Assembly: GCA_019459325.1 (NCBI GenBank)
Contig: JAIBFA010000054.1
Location: 1 to 64,000 of the forward strand
Source: Thiobacillus sp.
Lineage (GTDB): Bacteria; Pseudomonadota; Gammaproteobacteria; Burkholderiales; Thiobacillaceae
DNA: 64,000 nucleotides
Direction of reading: 5' to 3'
Position 1 is the first letter of the stretch. Each line of letters opens with the position of its first letter. A model generated the notes under the pieces. It saw only the letters and a list, made by a program, of their open reading frames with translations. It did not search any database and was not told where the DNA came from. Of the stretch, positions 30,644 to 38,976 are shown piece by piece. The translations under genes and the position numbers were made by a program.

Positions 30644-31555
30644 ATGATCTGGTTGCTGCGGCATCATCTTGCCCGCCTGTCCTTTGTCCTCCTGGCCTGC
30701 AGCTTGCTCTGCGCCGGGCTGGCGCGTGCGGCACCGGTTATCAACGTGCTGGTGGCGGAACCCACGGGCATCTATCAGGAAACCGCCAACAGTCTGACCC
30801 AGGCCCTGGGTCGCGAGGGCTGGAAGGTCACCGTCACCTCACCTGGGCGCAATCCCGCGAGCGGCGGCGACCTGACGGTGGCGATAGGCACCAAGGCACT
30901 GGAAGCGGCCCTGGCTCAGCCCGGACGCCCGGTGTTGTCGCTGCTGGTCCCTCAACTGACCTATGAACGACTGGCCTCGGGACAGCAGCAAGTCAGCGCC
31001 CTGTATCTGGATCAACCGCTGACACGCCAGTTGCGACTGCTCGGCCTGGCGCTGCCCGGCATGAAAAAGGCGGGGGTTCCCCTCGGACCCGCCAGTCAGG
31101 GACTGCAGGCAGCCTTGCAAAATGCAGCGAAAGACAGCGGCATACAGGTCAACAGCGCCCCGATCAATAAGGGTTCAGATATGTATGCCGTCCTGATCGA
31201 CTTGGCGGAGGACAGCCAGGCCTTCCTGCTGTTGCCCGATCCGGTGGCGACCCAACGCAGCACGCTGCAGAATTTCTTCCTCCAGACCTACCGGCTGAAG
31301 AAACCGGTGCTGGCGTATTCCGCGCCGCTCGTGCAAAGCGGCGCGCTATTGGCCCTCTATGCCACCCCCGCGCAACTGGGTGAGGAAGCCGCAGCCTGGA
31401 TCAGGGAGAGCTGGTCCAAAGGCGTGTTCCGCATGGGAGAGGCACGTTATCCGAAGCGTTTCACCATCGGCGTCAATCACACCGTCGCGCGTTCCCTTGA
31501 TATAGCCCTGCCCAGCGAGGCTGCGCTCACCCGCCAGCTGGAGGCCATGCCATGA
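30644..31555 (+). CDS. periplasmic ABC-type substrate-binding-like protein (PF04392-like)
   Basis: Signal peptide; VINVLVAEPTGIYQETANSLTQALGREGW, VAIGTKALEAAL, PVLSLLVPQLTYERL; no permease or ATPase alongside. Confidence 0.7.
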   Translation: MIWLLRHHLARLSFVLLACSLLCAGLARAAPVINVLVAEPTGIYQETANSLTQALGREGWKVTVTSPGRNPASGGDLTVAIGTKALEAALAQPGRPVLSLLVPQLTYERLASGQQQVSALYLDQPLTRQLRLLGLALPGMKKAGVPLGPASQGLQAALQNAAKDSGIQVNSAPINKGSDMYAVLIDLAEDSQAFLLLPDPVATQRSTLQNFFLQTYRLKKPVLAYSAPLVQSGALLALYATPAQLGEEAAAWIRESWSKGVFRMGEARYPKRFTIGVNHTVARSLDIALPSEAALTRQLEAMP

Positions 31556-33441
31556 AAATCCGCACACGCGCTTTCATGCTGGGATTGCTGCCGACCCTGC
31601 TGGTGGCGGTGGTGTTGACGGCCTACCATCTCCATTCCCGCCTGGATGACCTGGAAAGGACGATGACGCAGCAGGGCATGGCGATGGCCCACCATCTGGC
31701 GTCTTCCGCCGAATACGGCGTGTTCAGCGGAAACACGGCTGAACTGGACAAGCTGCTTGGTCAGGCGATGGAAGAGCCCGGCGTGGCAAGCGCGGCGGTG
31801 ATATGGCCGGACCAGGCCAGGCTGGCGCGCGGTGAGGCCATCACCCGCCTGCCACCGCTGGGCAAGGCCAGCCAATGGCAGGTCGGCAAGCGTTCCTGGT
31901 TTGCCTATCCTGTGCAGCTAAGCCCGCTGGATAAAAACGATCCCTTCAATGAAGACAGAACGACCGCCAGTGCCCCGCTTGCCTGGGTCGTGGTCGGTAT
32001 CGATTTGCATCAGAAGCAGGTGCTCGCGCAGAGATTATTGCTGGCCAGTCTGGGTATCACGCTGCTCGGGCTTGCGCTGTCCATCCTGCTGATCTATCAG
32101 CTTGCCCTGAGCGGGGTGCAACCGCTTCTGGACATCATCGCCACGGTCAAGCGCATCAGTTCGGGCGCCTTCGGGACACATATGGATGTCACCGCCCGCT
32201 CGCCGGAACTGCGCGAGTTGCAGGCCATGGTCAACCAGATGAGCGAATCGTTGCGATCCTACCAGCAGGAAATGGAGGCCAAGGTACGCACGGTCACCGC
32301 CGAGCTGGAATACAAGAAAAAGGAAGCGGAGCAGGCCAGCCTCGCCAAATCCCGCTTCCTGGCCGCCGCCAGCCATGACCTGCGGCAGCCCATGCATGCC
32401 ATCAGCCTCTATGTGGAAAGTCTCAAGCCGCAGATGCAGGGCCGCGCGGCGGAAGACACCCTGAACAAGATCGAGCGCTCGATACTCGGCACGGTAGAGC
32501 TGTTCAACGCCATTCTAGACGTGACCAAGCTCGACGCAGGCGTGGTCCAGCCCACTCTCGCGCCCGTACGCATCCGGAAACTTTATCTCCAACTGGCGGA
32601 TGAATTCAGCGCCGAGGCCGACAGGAGAGGGCTGTCTCTGCGCGTGCGCGCCCCCGATGTCTGGATTGAAAGCGACGCAATCCTGCTGGAGCGCATTGTT
32701 CGCAACCTGCTGTCCAATGCGCTACTCCACACCACGCGCGGAGGCGTTCTTCTGTCAGCCAGGCCCTGTCAAGGAAAACTGCGACTGCAAATATGGGATA
32801 CCGGGAGCGGCATCGCCCCCGAACATCAGCCGCGTATTTTCGAGGAGTTCTACCAGGCGGAAACGCAGTCGCCGCAAACGCGCCATGGGCTCGGCCTGGG
32901 ATTGGCCATCGTCCGTCGCCTGGCCCGATTGCTGGGCTATCCCCTTCAATTGCATTCCCGGTCTGGGCAGGGCACGGTGTTCTCGCTGGATGTGCCGGTT
33001 CTGGAAAACGGCCCGGCAGACATCGACGAACCGGACGAGGGCAGCAGCGGAACCCTGAAAGGATGGGCGGTTGTCGTGGACGACGATCCGGCCGTACTCA
33101 ACGCGCTGGGCCACCTGATGCGGCAATGGGGCATGGAGACGCGGCTATTTAACAGCCTGCAGCAGATCGTGCATGACCTGCAGACCGCGCCCGATGTGGT
33201 TCTCGCAGATTACCAGCTGCTCAACGGGGAAACCGGGCTGATGGTCGCGTGCGAGGTGCACAAGCGCTGGGGTGCGCATATCCCGATCGTGCTTATTACC
33301 GGTGACACGCGCACGGAAACCATTCAGACCTTGCGCCAAAGCGGCTTTCCGATCCTTCACAAGCCGGTGAGCGCCAATCAGCTGCGCGCTTTGCTTTCGA
33401 CCCTGCTACAGGAACCCTCCATTCGTCAAACCGGCGGATGA
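31552..33441 (+). CDS. hybrid sensor histidine kinase/response regulator
   Basis: Two TM segments, HAMP-like linker, H-box AAASHDLRQPMHAISLYVESL, ATPase GTGSGIAPEHQPRIFEEF-type and GLGLGLAIVRRLARLLG, C-terminal REC (VVDDDPAVLNALG, VVLADYQL). Confidence 0.95.
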   Translation: MKIRTRAFMLGLLPTLLVAVVLTAYHLHSRLDDLERTMTQQGMAMAHHLASSAEYGVFSGNTAELDKLLGQAMEEPGVASAAVIWPDQARLARGEAITRLPPLGKASQWQVGKRSWFAYPVQLSPLDKNDPFNEDRTTASAPLAWVVVGIDLHQKQVLAQRLLLASLGITLLGLALSILLIYQLALSGVQPLLDIIATVKRISSGAFGTHMDVTARSPELRELQAMVNQMSESLRSYQQEMEAKVRTVTAELEYKKKEAEQASLAKSRFLAAASHDLRQPMHAISLYVESLKPQMQGRAAEDTLNKIERSILGTVELFNAILDVTKLDAGVVQPTLAPVRIRKLYLQLADEFSAEADRRGLSLRVRAPDVWIESDAILLERIVRNLLSNALLHTTRGGVLLSARPCQGKLRLQIWDTGSGIAPEHQPRIFEEFYQAETQSPQTRHGLGLGLAIVRRLARLLGYPLQLHSRSGQGTVFSLDVPVLENGPADIDEPDEGSSGTLKGWAVVVDDDPAVLNALGHLMRQWGMETRLFNSLQQIVHDLQTAPDVVLADYQLLNGETGLMVACEVHKRWGAHIPIVLITGDTRTETIQTLRQSGFPILHKPVSANQLRALLSTLLQEPSIRQTGG

Positions 33442-33476
33442 CATCGCGGGGAGGCCGGCACTTGGGCCGGCGCCGT

Positions 33477-34148
33477 TTACTTTTCCGTCAGTTTCTTGAT
33501 CACGCCCGCTGCCCATTCGCGGCCGCCCAGACCGAACGCCAGGGCAAACGCCAGACCAATCGCGCCGAAGCCGATCTGGAAGGCGGCGGTCAGCAGCGTG
33601 GTGCCGATCGCCAGCTGTTCCAGCGCGACAAACACCACAAAAATGATCACCCCATATTCCGCCAGCGTGCTGATGGTGAGCGCGCCCTGCACGCCGATGT
33701 TGTTGAGGTAGGCGAACACCATGCGGTTGATGAAACGCGCCACCAGCACGCCGAACACCAGCACCAGGATGGAGACAATGATGTTGGGGATGTAGAGCAC
33801 CACCTTGTTGAACAGTTCGGCCACCATGTGCAGGCCCAGGCTGTTGGCCACGGTGACGACGACGATAAAAATGACGATCCAGTAGGCCAGTTTGGCGAGC
33901 AGCCGCGACAGCGACACATCCAGATTGCCCTGTTTGAGGAAAGCTTCGATGCCGGTCTTTTCAGCGAGACTGTCGAAGCGCAGCAGGTCGAGCAGTTTCA
34001 TGACGCCGGTACGCACCAGATTGGCGAGCAGCCAGCCCACGAACAGCAGCAGCAGGGCTGCCAGCAGCTGCGGCACAAAGCCTGCCAACTGGGTCCAGAA
34101 AGAAGTCAGGGAAGCGACGAACACGTCGAGTTGCTGCTGCATGACACA
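33477..34148 (-). CDS. conserved-TM-helix/mechanosensitive channel-like membrane protein
   Basis: Multiple TM helices, LLLFVGWLLANLVRTGVMKLLDLLRFDSLAEKTGIEAFL, AFGLGGREWAAGVI. Confidence 0.75.
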   Translation of the reverse strand, partial: CVMQQQLDVFVASLTSFWTQLAGFVPQLLAALLLLFVGWLLANLVRTGVMKLLDLLRFDSLAEKTGIEAFLKQGNLDVSLSRLLAKLAYWIVIFIVVVTVANSLGLHMVAELFNKVVLYIPNIIVSILVLVFGVLVARFINRMVFAYLNNIGVQGALTISTLAEYGVIIFVVFVALEQLAIGTTLLTAAFQIGFGAIGLAFALAFGLGGREWAAGVIKKLTEK

Positions 34149-34223
34149 CTCCTTCATTGCGGCGGAAAGGCGCATTATAGCGAACGCGTCAGGATGATTT
34201 TTTCATCAGTGTGAACCTGTGGC

Positions 34224-34243
34224 GCGATACAGTAGCGATACAG
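34224..34243. repeat. Tandem direct repeat upstream of hydrogenase operon
   Basis: GCGATACAG-TA-GCGATACAG, 11-bp period. Confidence 0.6.
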
Positions 34244-34305
34244 GTCAAGATCTGTTTGCCGCCGGACTTTGTGCCTAAACTGCAAAAAAGGGAGCATTTC
34301 CAACC

Positions 34306-35430
34306 ATGTTTTCCTCACCCGAACCCGCCGGATTTCTGCCGCTTGACCAGTTGCATGCACTGGTGGCCAGGCTCATGCAGTTGGGGTATCAATGTCTGGG
34401 ACCGGCTGTGGAAAACGACGCCATCGTCATGCGCGAACTCGATGCGCCCGACGGACTGCCGCGCGGTTTGCAGGCCGAGCAGGCGCCGGGCCGCTACCGG
34501 CTGACGACCGATCCCCAACACCGCTATTTCGCCTGGGCCAACGGACCGCAAGCCATCAAGCCGCAGGCGTTCGCGCCGCAGGAATCGCTGTGGCGCGTGG
34601 AACGGGACGCGGCGGGCATGCTGCAATTCGAAGCCGTGGTGCCGAATGCGCCCGCGCAAGCCATCATCGGCGTACGCGCCTGTGACCTGGCGGCCTTGGC
34701 CTTGCAGGATGCGCATTTCCTGCGCGAAGGCCGGCGCGATCCGCACTACGCCAAACGACGCGAGCAGCTGTTTCTGGTGGCGGTGCAATGTGCCGAGCCG
34801 GGGGCGACCTGCTTTTGCGCCTCCACCGGCGACGGCCCGACCCCGACCGCGGGCTACGACCTTGCGCTGGCAGAACTGCCGGACGGCTTTGTTGCGGTGT
34901 CCGGCAGTGCGAAGGGCGCTGCGGTACTGAGCGCATTGAATCTGTCGGCGGCCAACGCGCAGCAGGTCGACGCCGTCCGCCAGCAGGGACAAGCCGCCGC
35001 AGCCGCCCAGACACGCAGCCTGCCGGGGCGCACGCTGCGCGACGCGCTGATGAGCCGTCTGGAACATCCGCGCTGGGACGAGGTGGCGTCCCGCTGCCTC
35101 GCCTGCGGCAACTGCACCGCAGTATGCCCCACCTGTTTCTGCCACGCCGAGATCGACGGACCTGCGCTCGACGGCGAGGCCAGCCGCCACGAGCGAATCT
35201 GGGATTCATGCTTCGGCGAGAGCCACGGCCATCTGCATGGATTCAACGTGCGGCCCGATATTCGCAGCCGCTACCGTCAGTGGCTGACCCACAAGCTCGC
35301 CACGTGGCATGACCAGTTCGGCCGCAGCGGCTGCGTCGGCTGCGGTCGCTGCATCGCCTGGTGCCCGGTGGGCATCGACCTGACTGAAGAAGTCGCCGCG
35401 TTGACGGGCAGCGGGGTGAGCCATGAATGA
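34306..35430 (+). CDS. hydB: NiFe hydrogenase (group 3b, sulfhydrogenase-type) beta subunit, 4Fe-4S protein
   Basis: CLACGNCTAVCPTCFC and CVGCGRCIAWCPVGID clusters; first gene of hydrogenase operon. Confidence 0.88.
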   Translation: MFSSPEPAGFLPLDQLHALVARLMQLGYQCLGPAVENDAIVMRELDAPDGLPRGLQAEQAPGRYRLTTDPQHRYFAWANGPQAIKPQAFAPQESLWRVERDAAGMLQFEAVVPNAPAQAIIGVRACDLAALALQDAHFLREGRRDPHYAKRREQLFLVAVQCAEPGATCFCASTGDGPTPTAGYDLALAELPDGFVAVSGSAKGAAVLSALNLSAANAQQVDAVRQQGQAAAAAQTRSLPGRTLRDALMSRLEHPRWDEVASRCLACGNCTAVCPTCFCHAEIDGPALDGEASRHERIWDSCFGESHGHLHGFNVRPDIRSRYRQWLTHKLATWHDQFGRSGCVGCGRCIAWCPVGIDLTEEVAALTGSGVSHE

Positions 35431-36274
35431 TATGTCGCAGGGAATCGATGCCGGACCGCCGCATGCCGCCACCGTGGTGGCGCGCACCCAGGAATCCCCC
35501 ACCATCTTTACCCTGCAGCTGCGCCTCGACGATGCGGCGACGCAGGCGGCCTACCGCTTCGCCCCCGGCCAGTTCAACATGCTGTATCTCTACGGCGTCG
35601 GCGAGGTGCCGATTTCCATCATGTCCGACCCGGAAGAGCGCGATGTCATCGGCCATACCATCCGCGCGCAGGGGCGCGTCACGCAGGGACTCGCGGCGCT
35701 GCAACCCGGCGACCAGGTCGGGCTGCGCGGGCCGTTCGGGCGTGGCTGGCCGCTGCAGGAAGTGAGCGGATGCGACGTCGTGCTGGTGACGGGCGGCCTC
35801 GGCTGCGCGCCGGTGGTGTCGGTCATCCGTTACGTGTTGCGCCGGCGCGAACGCTTCGGCAAGCTGGTCATCATCCAGGGCGTGAAGCATGCCGAGGACC
35901 TGATCTGGCGTGAGCAGTACGACCGCTGGGCGACGCTGCCGGATACGCAGGTGCTGGTGGCGGCGAGCGAAGGCGCGGCGTTCTGGCCCTGGCATGTCGG
36001 CCGGGTGACCGAACTGTTCGGTCTCGCCAACTTCGACCCGGACTGCGCCGTGGCGATGATGTGCGGGCCGGAAGGCATGATGCATGCGGCGGCCGACAGC
36101 CTGCTGGCGCGCGGCCTGCCCGAGTCGCGCCTGTATCTCAGCATGGAACGCAACATGCAGTGTGCCGTGGGCCGCTGCGGCCACTGCCAGATCGGCGGCG
36201 CCTTCGTCTGCCGTGACGGTCCGGTGTTCAACTGGGGCGAGGTCAAGGCCTTGCTGGCACACAGGGGGTTCTGA
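35423..36274 (+). CDS. hydG: NiFe hydrogenase gamma subunit, FAD/NAD(P)-binding
   Basis: Ferredoxin-NADP reductase-like fold; C-terminal CAVGRCGHCQIGGAFVCRDGPVF. Confidence 0.9.
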   Translation: MNDMSQGIDAGPPHAATVVARTQESPTIFTLQLRLDDAATQAAYRFAPGQFNMLYLYGVGEVPISIMSDPEERDVIGHTIRAQGRVTQGLAALQPGDQVGLRGPFGRGWPLQEVSGCDVVLVTGGLGCAPVVSVIRYVLRRRERFGKLVIIQGVKHAEDLIWREQYDRWATLPDTQVLVAASEGAAFWPWHVGRVTELFGLANFDPDCAVAMMCGPEGMMHAAADSLLARGLPESRLYLSMERNMQCAVGRCGHCQIGGAFVCRDGPVFNWGEVKALLAHRGF

Positions 36275-37077
36275 TGAATACGCCGAAAGCCGATCCCATC
36301 AAGCCGCGCGTGGCAGTGCACAAGTTCAGCTCCTGCGACGGTTGCCAACTGGCCTTCCTCAATCTCGGCGAGGATCTGCTCACGCTGGCCGGGCGGGTCG
36401 AGCTTGTCCACTTTGCCGAGGCCGGGCCGCTCGATCCGGATACCGATGTGGACGTCGCGTTTGTCGAAGGCAGCGTGTCGACAGCGGAAGACCTCGAGCG
36501 CATCCAGCACATCCGCCAGCACAGCGGACTGCTGATCGCCATCGGCGCCTGCGCCACCTCGGGTGGCATCCAGGGCCTGCGCAACGGCGTCTTCGGCGAA
36601 AACTGGGTGACGCAGATCTACAGCCATCCCGAGGCGATTGCCAGCCTGGAACGCTCGACTCCGATATCGAGCCACGTCAAAGTGGATTTCGAACTGTGGG
36701 GCTGCCCGGTCAGCGGCCCGCAGATGCTGGCCGTGGTGAATTCCCTGCTGCTCGGCGTGACCCCGCGCGACAACGCCGACAAGGTGTGCACCGAATGCAA
36801 GCGGCGCGGCTATCCCTGCATCATGGTTACGCGCGGGATTGCCTGCATGGGTCCGGTGACGCGGGCCGGCTGCGGCGCGCTGTGTCCCAGCCTCGGGCGC
36901 GACTGCTACGGCTGCTACGGCCCGGCGGAAAATGCCAACACCGGTGCGCTGGCGGTGCAGTTCCGCAGCCAGGGGCTGAGCCCTGAGGCCGTCGTGCAGC
37001 GTTTCCAGTCGATCAACAGCCAGGCGCCGGTGTTTCTCGCCGCCGCCGACAGGATCAGGATAAAAAGCCATGACTGA
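36274..37077 (+). CDS. hydD: NiFe hydrogenase delta (small) subunit
   Basis: KFSSCDGCQLAFLNLGEDLL, IGACATSGGIQ, CGALCPSLGRDCYGCYG. Confidence 0.93.
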   Translation: MNTPKADPIKPRVAVHKFSSCDGCQLAFLNLGEDLLTLAGRVELVHFAEAGPLDPDTDVDVAFVEGSVSTAEDLERIQHIRQHSGLLIAIGACATSGGIQGLRNGVFGENWVTQIYSHPEAIASLERSTPISSHVKVDFELWGCPVSGPQMLAVVNSLLLGVTPRDNADKVCTECKRRGYPCIMVTRGIACMGPVTRAGCGALCPSLGRDCYGCYGPAENANTGALAVQFRSQGLSPEAVVQRFQSINSQAPVFLAAADRIRIKSHD

Positions 37078-38371
37078 CCAGCAACGCAGTGTCGCGATCC
37101 ATGTGCCGGTGCTCGCCCGGGTGGAAGGCGAGGGCGCTCTCGACCTGCGCATCGAGGATGGCGACATCGCCGAGTTGCGTCTACGCATTTTCGAGCCGCC
37201 GCGCTTCTTCGAGAAGTTTCTCGAAGGCCGCCACTACACCGAAATCCCCGACATGGTGGCGCGCATCTGCGGCATCTGTCCCGTGGCGTATCAGGTCACT
37301 GCGGCGCAGGCGCTGGAGAAGCTGTTTGGCGTCGAACTCGATCCCTGGGCACGCGACATGCGCCGGGTGTTCTACTGCGGCGAATGGATCCAGAGCCACA
37401 GCCTGCACATCCACCTGCTGGCAGCGCCGGATTTTTTCGGCTGCAACAACGCCATCGAGCTGGCGCGCATTGCGCCGGAGGAAGTGCGCCGCGGTCTGCG
37501 CATCCAGGCGCTGGGCAACGAACTGATGGACCTGTTCGGCGCCCGCTCGGTGCATCCGGTGGGCGTGCGTATCGGCGGCTTCCATGGCGCGCCCTCACTG
37601 GCGCGCATTCAGGCTATGCGGGAAAAACTGCGCGCGGCCTTGCCGGAAGCCGAAGCGCTGATTCGCTGGGCAGCCGCCATTCCGATGCCGCAGGACGATC
37701 AGGCGTTCGTTTCGGTGGCCACACACCACCCGACCGATTACGCCATCGAACGCGGCCAGATCGCGGTCAGCGACGGACTGCGCATAGAGGCGGATGCCTT
37801 TGACGCCCATTTCGCCGAGCAGCACGTACCGCATTCCACTGCGCTGTTCAGCACCTATCACCATCAGCCGTATCTGGTCGGTCCGCTGGCGCGCTTGAAT
37901 CTCAACCACGTGCGTCTGCCCGAACAGGTCAGGGCATTGCTGACCGAAAGCGGCCTGGCGCTGCCCAGCCGCAATCTGTTCCACAGCCTGCTGGCGCGCG
38001 CGGTGGAAATCCTGCTCGCCCTGCACGAAGCACTCCGCCTGCTTGATGGCTATCGCGTACCGGATTCGCCCTGGGTGCCGGTCACGCCGCGCGCCGGCGT
38101 CGCCATCGGCTGCACCGAAGCACCGCGGGGCCTGTTGTGGCACCGCTATGAAATGGACGGTGAGGGGCGGGTGGTCAACGCGCGCATCGTGCCGCCGACC
38201 AGCCAGAACCAGGGGCGCATCGAGGAAGACCTGCGGCTGTCGCTGCTCAACTTCGGGCTTGATCATCCGGACGACGCACTGCGCCTGCATTGCGAAAAAG
38301 TCATTCGCAACTACGACCCCTGCATTTCCTGCGCGACCCACTTTCTGCGTTTCAATCTCGACCGCGCGTGA
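37070..38371 (+). CDS. hydA: NiFe hydrogenase alpha (large) subunit, group 3b-like
   Basis: L1 RICGICPVAYQ and L2 DPCISCATHF nickel-ligand motifs; processable C-terminus FLRFNLDRA. Confidence 0.95.
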   Translation: MTDQQRSVAIHVPVLARVEGEGALDLRIEDGDIAELRLRIFEPPRFFEKFLEGRHYTEIPDMVARICGICPVAYQVTAAQALEKLFGVELDPWARDMRRVFYCGEWIQSHSLHIHLLAAPDFFGCNNAIELARIAPEEVRRGLRIQALGNELMDLFGARSVHPVGVRIGGFHGAPSLARIQAMREKLRAALPEAEALIRWAAAIPMPQDDQAFVSVATHHPTDYAIERGQIAVSDGLRIEADAFDAHFAEQHVPHSTALFSTYHHQPYLVGPLARLNLNHVRLPEQVRALLTESGLALPSRNLFHSLLARAVEILLALHEALRLLDGYRVPDSPWVPVTPRAGVAIGCTEAPRGLLWHRYEMDGEGRVVNARIVPPTSQNQGRIEEDLRLSLLNFGLDHPDDALRLHCEKVIRNYDPCISCATHFLRFNLDRA

Positions 38372-38829
38372 GTCGGCTGTGTATTCTTGGTATCGGCTCA
38401 CCGTCGGGCGACGACCAGGCGGGCTGGATGGTCGTCGATGCCTTGCTGAGCGGCGGCGTTCAAGCAGGCGGCGAGACCGTCATCGACAAGCTGGACCGAC
38501 CCGGCTCCACGCTGGTTTCGCTGCTTGAGCAGGCTGACTGGGCCATTCTGATCGACGCCATACAGGGCAACGGCCAGCCCGGCACCATCCGTCGATTCGA
38601 TCAACGGGACTGGCCCGCGTACCGCGGCGGTCTTTCCAGCCACGGCTTCGGCGTGCTGGATGCGTTGATGCTGGCGCGCGAACTTGGCAGCCTGCCGTCC
38701 AGACTCGATTTGTATGGAATTGAAATTGGCTCGGCAAGTCCTGGTGAAGAGGCGCGCAGCGAGATTCTGGCCGCGTCAGCGCAACTCGCCCAACGTATTG
38801 CAGCCGATTTGGCCGACCCGATCCGCTGA
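38368..38829 (+). CDS. hydrogenase maturation protease
   Basis: GTG start overlapping hydA stop; ILGIGSPSGDDQAGWMVVDAL, SSHGFGVLDALMLARELG, YGIEIGS. Confidence 0.9.
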   Translation: MSRLCILGIGSPSGDDQAGWMVVDALLSGGVQAGGETVIDKLDRPGSTLVSLLEQADWAILIDAIQGNGQPGTIRRFDQRDWPAYRGGLSSHGFGVLDALMLARELGSLPSRLDLYGIEIGSASPGEEARSEILAASAQLAQRIAADLADPIR

Positions 38830-38976
38830 GCGTGAACGGCATGCACCTGCGGAATACCCAAGCAAGCCAATGTTTTGCATAGGGTTATTCGTTCGCGCTC
38901 TGCACGTTTATACAATGGTTGGCAGAGGATTCAGCGCCTATACTTGCCATCAGAATAAGCTCACTCCACCGTAGCC

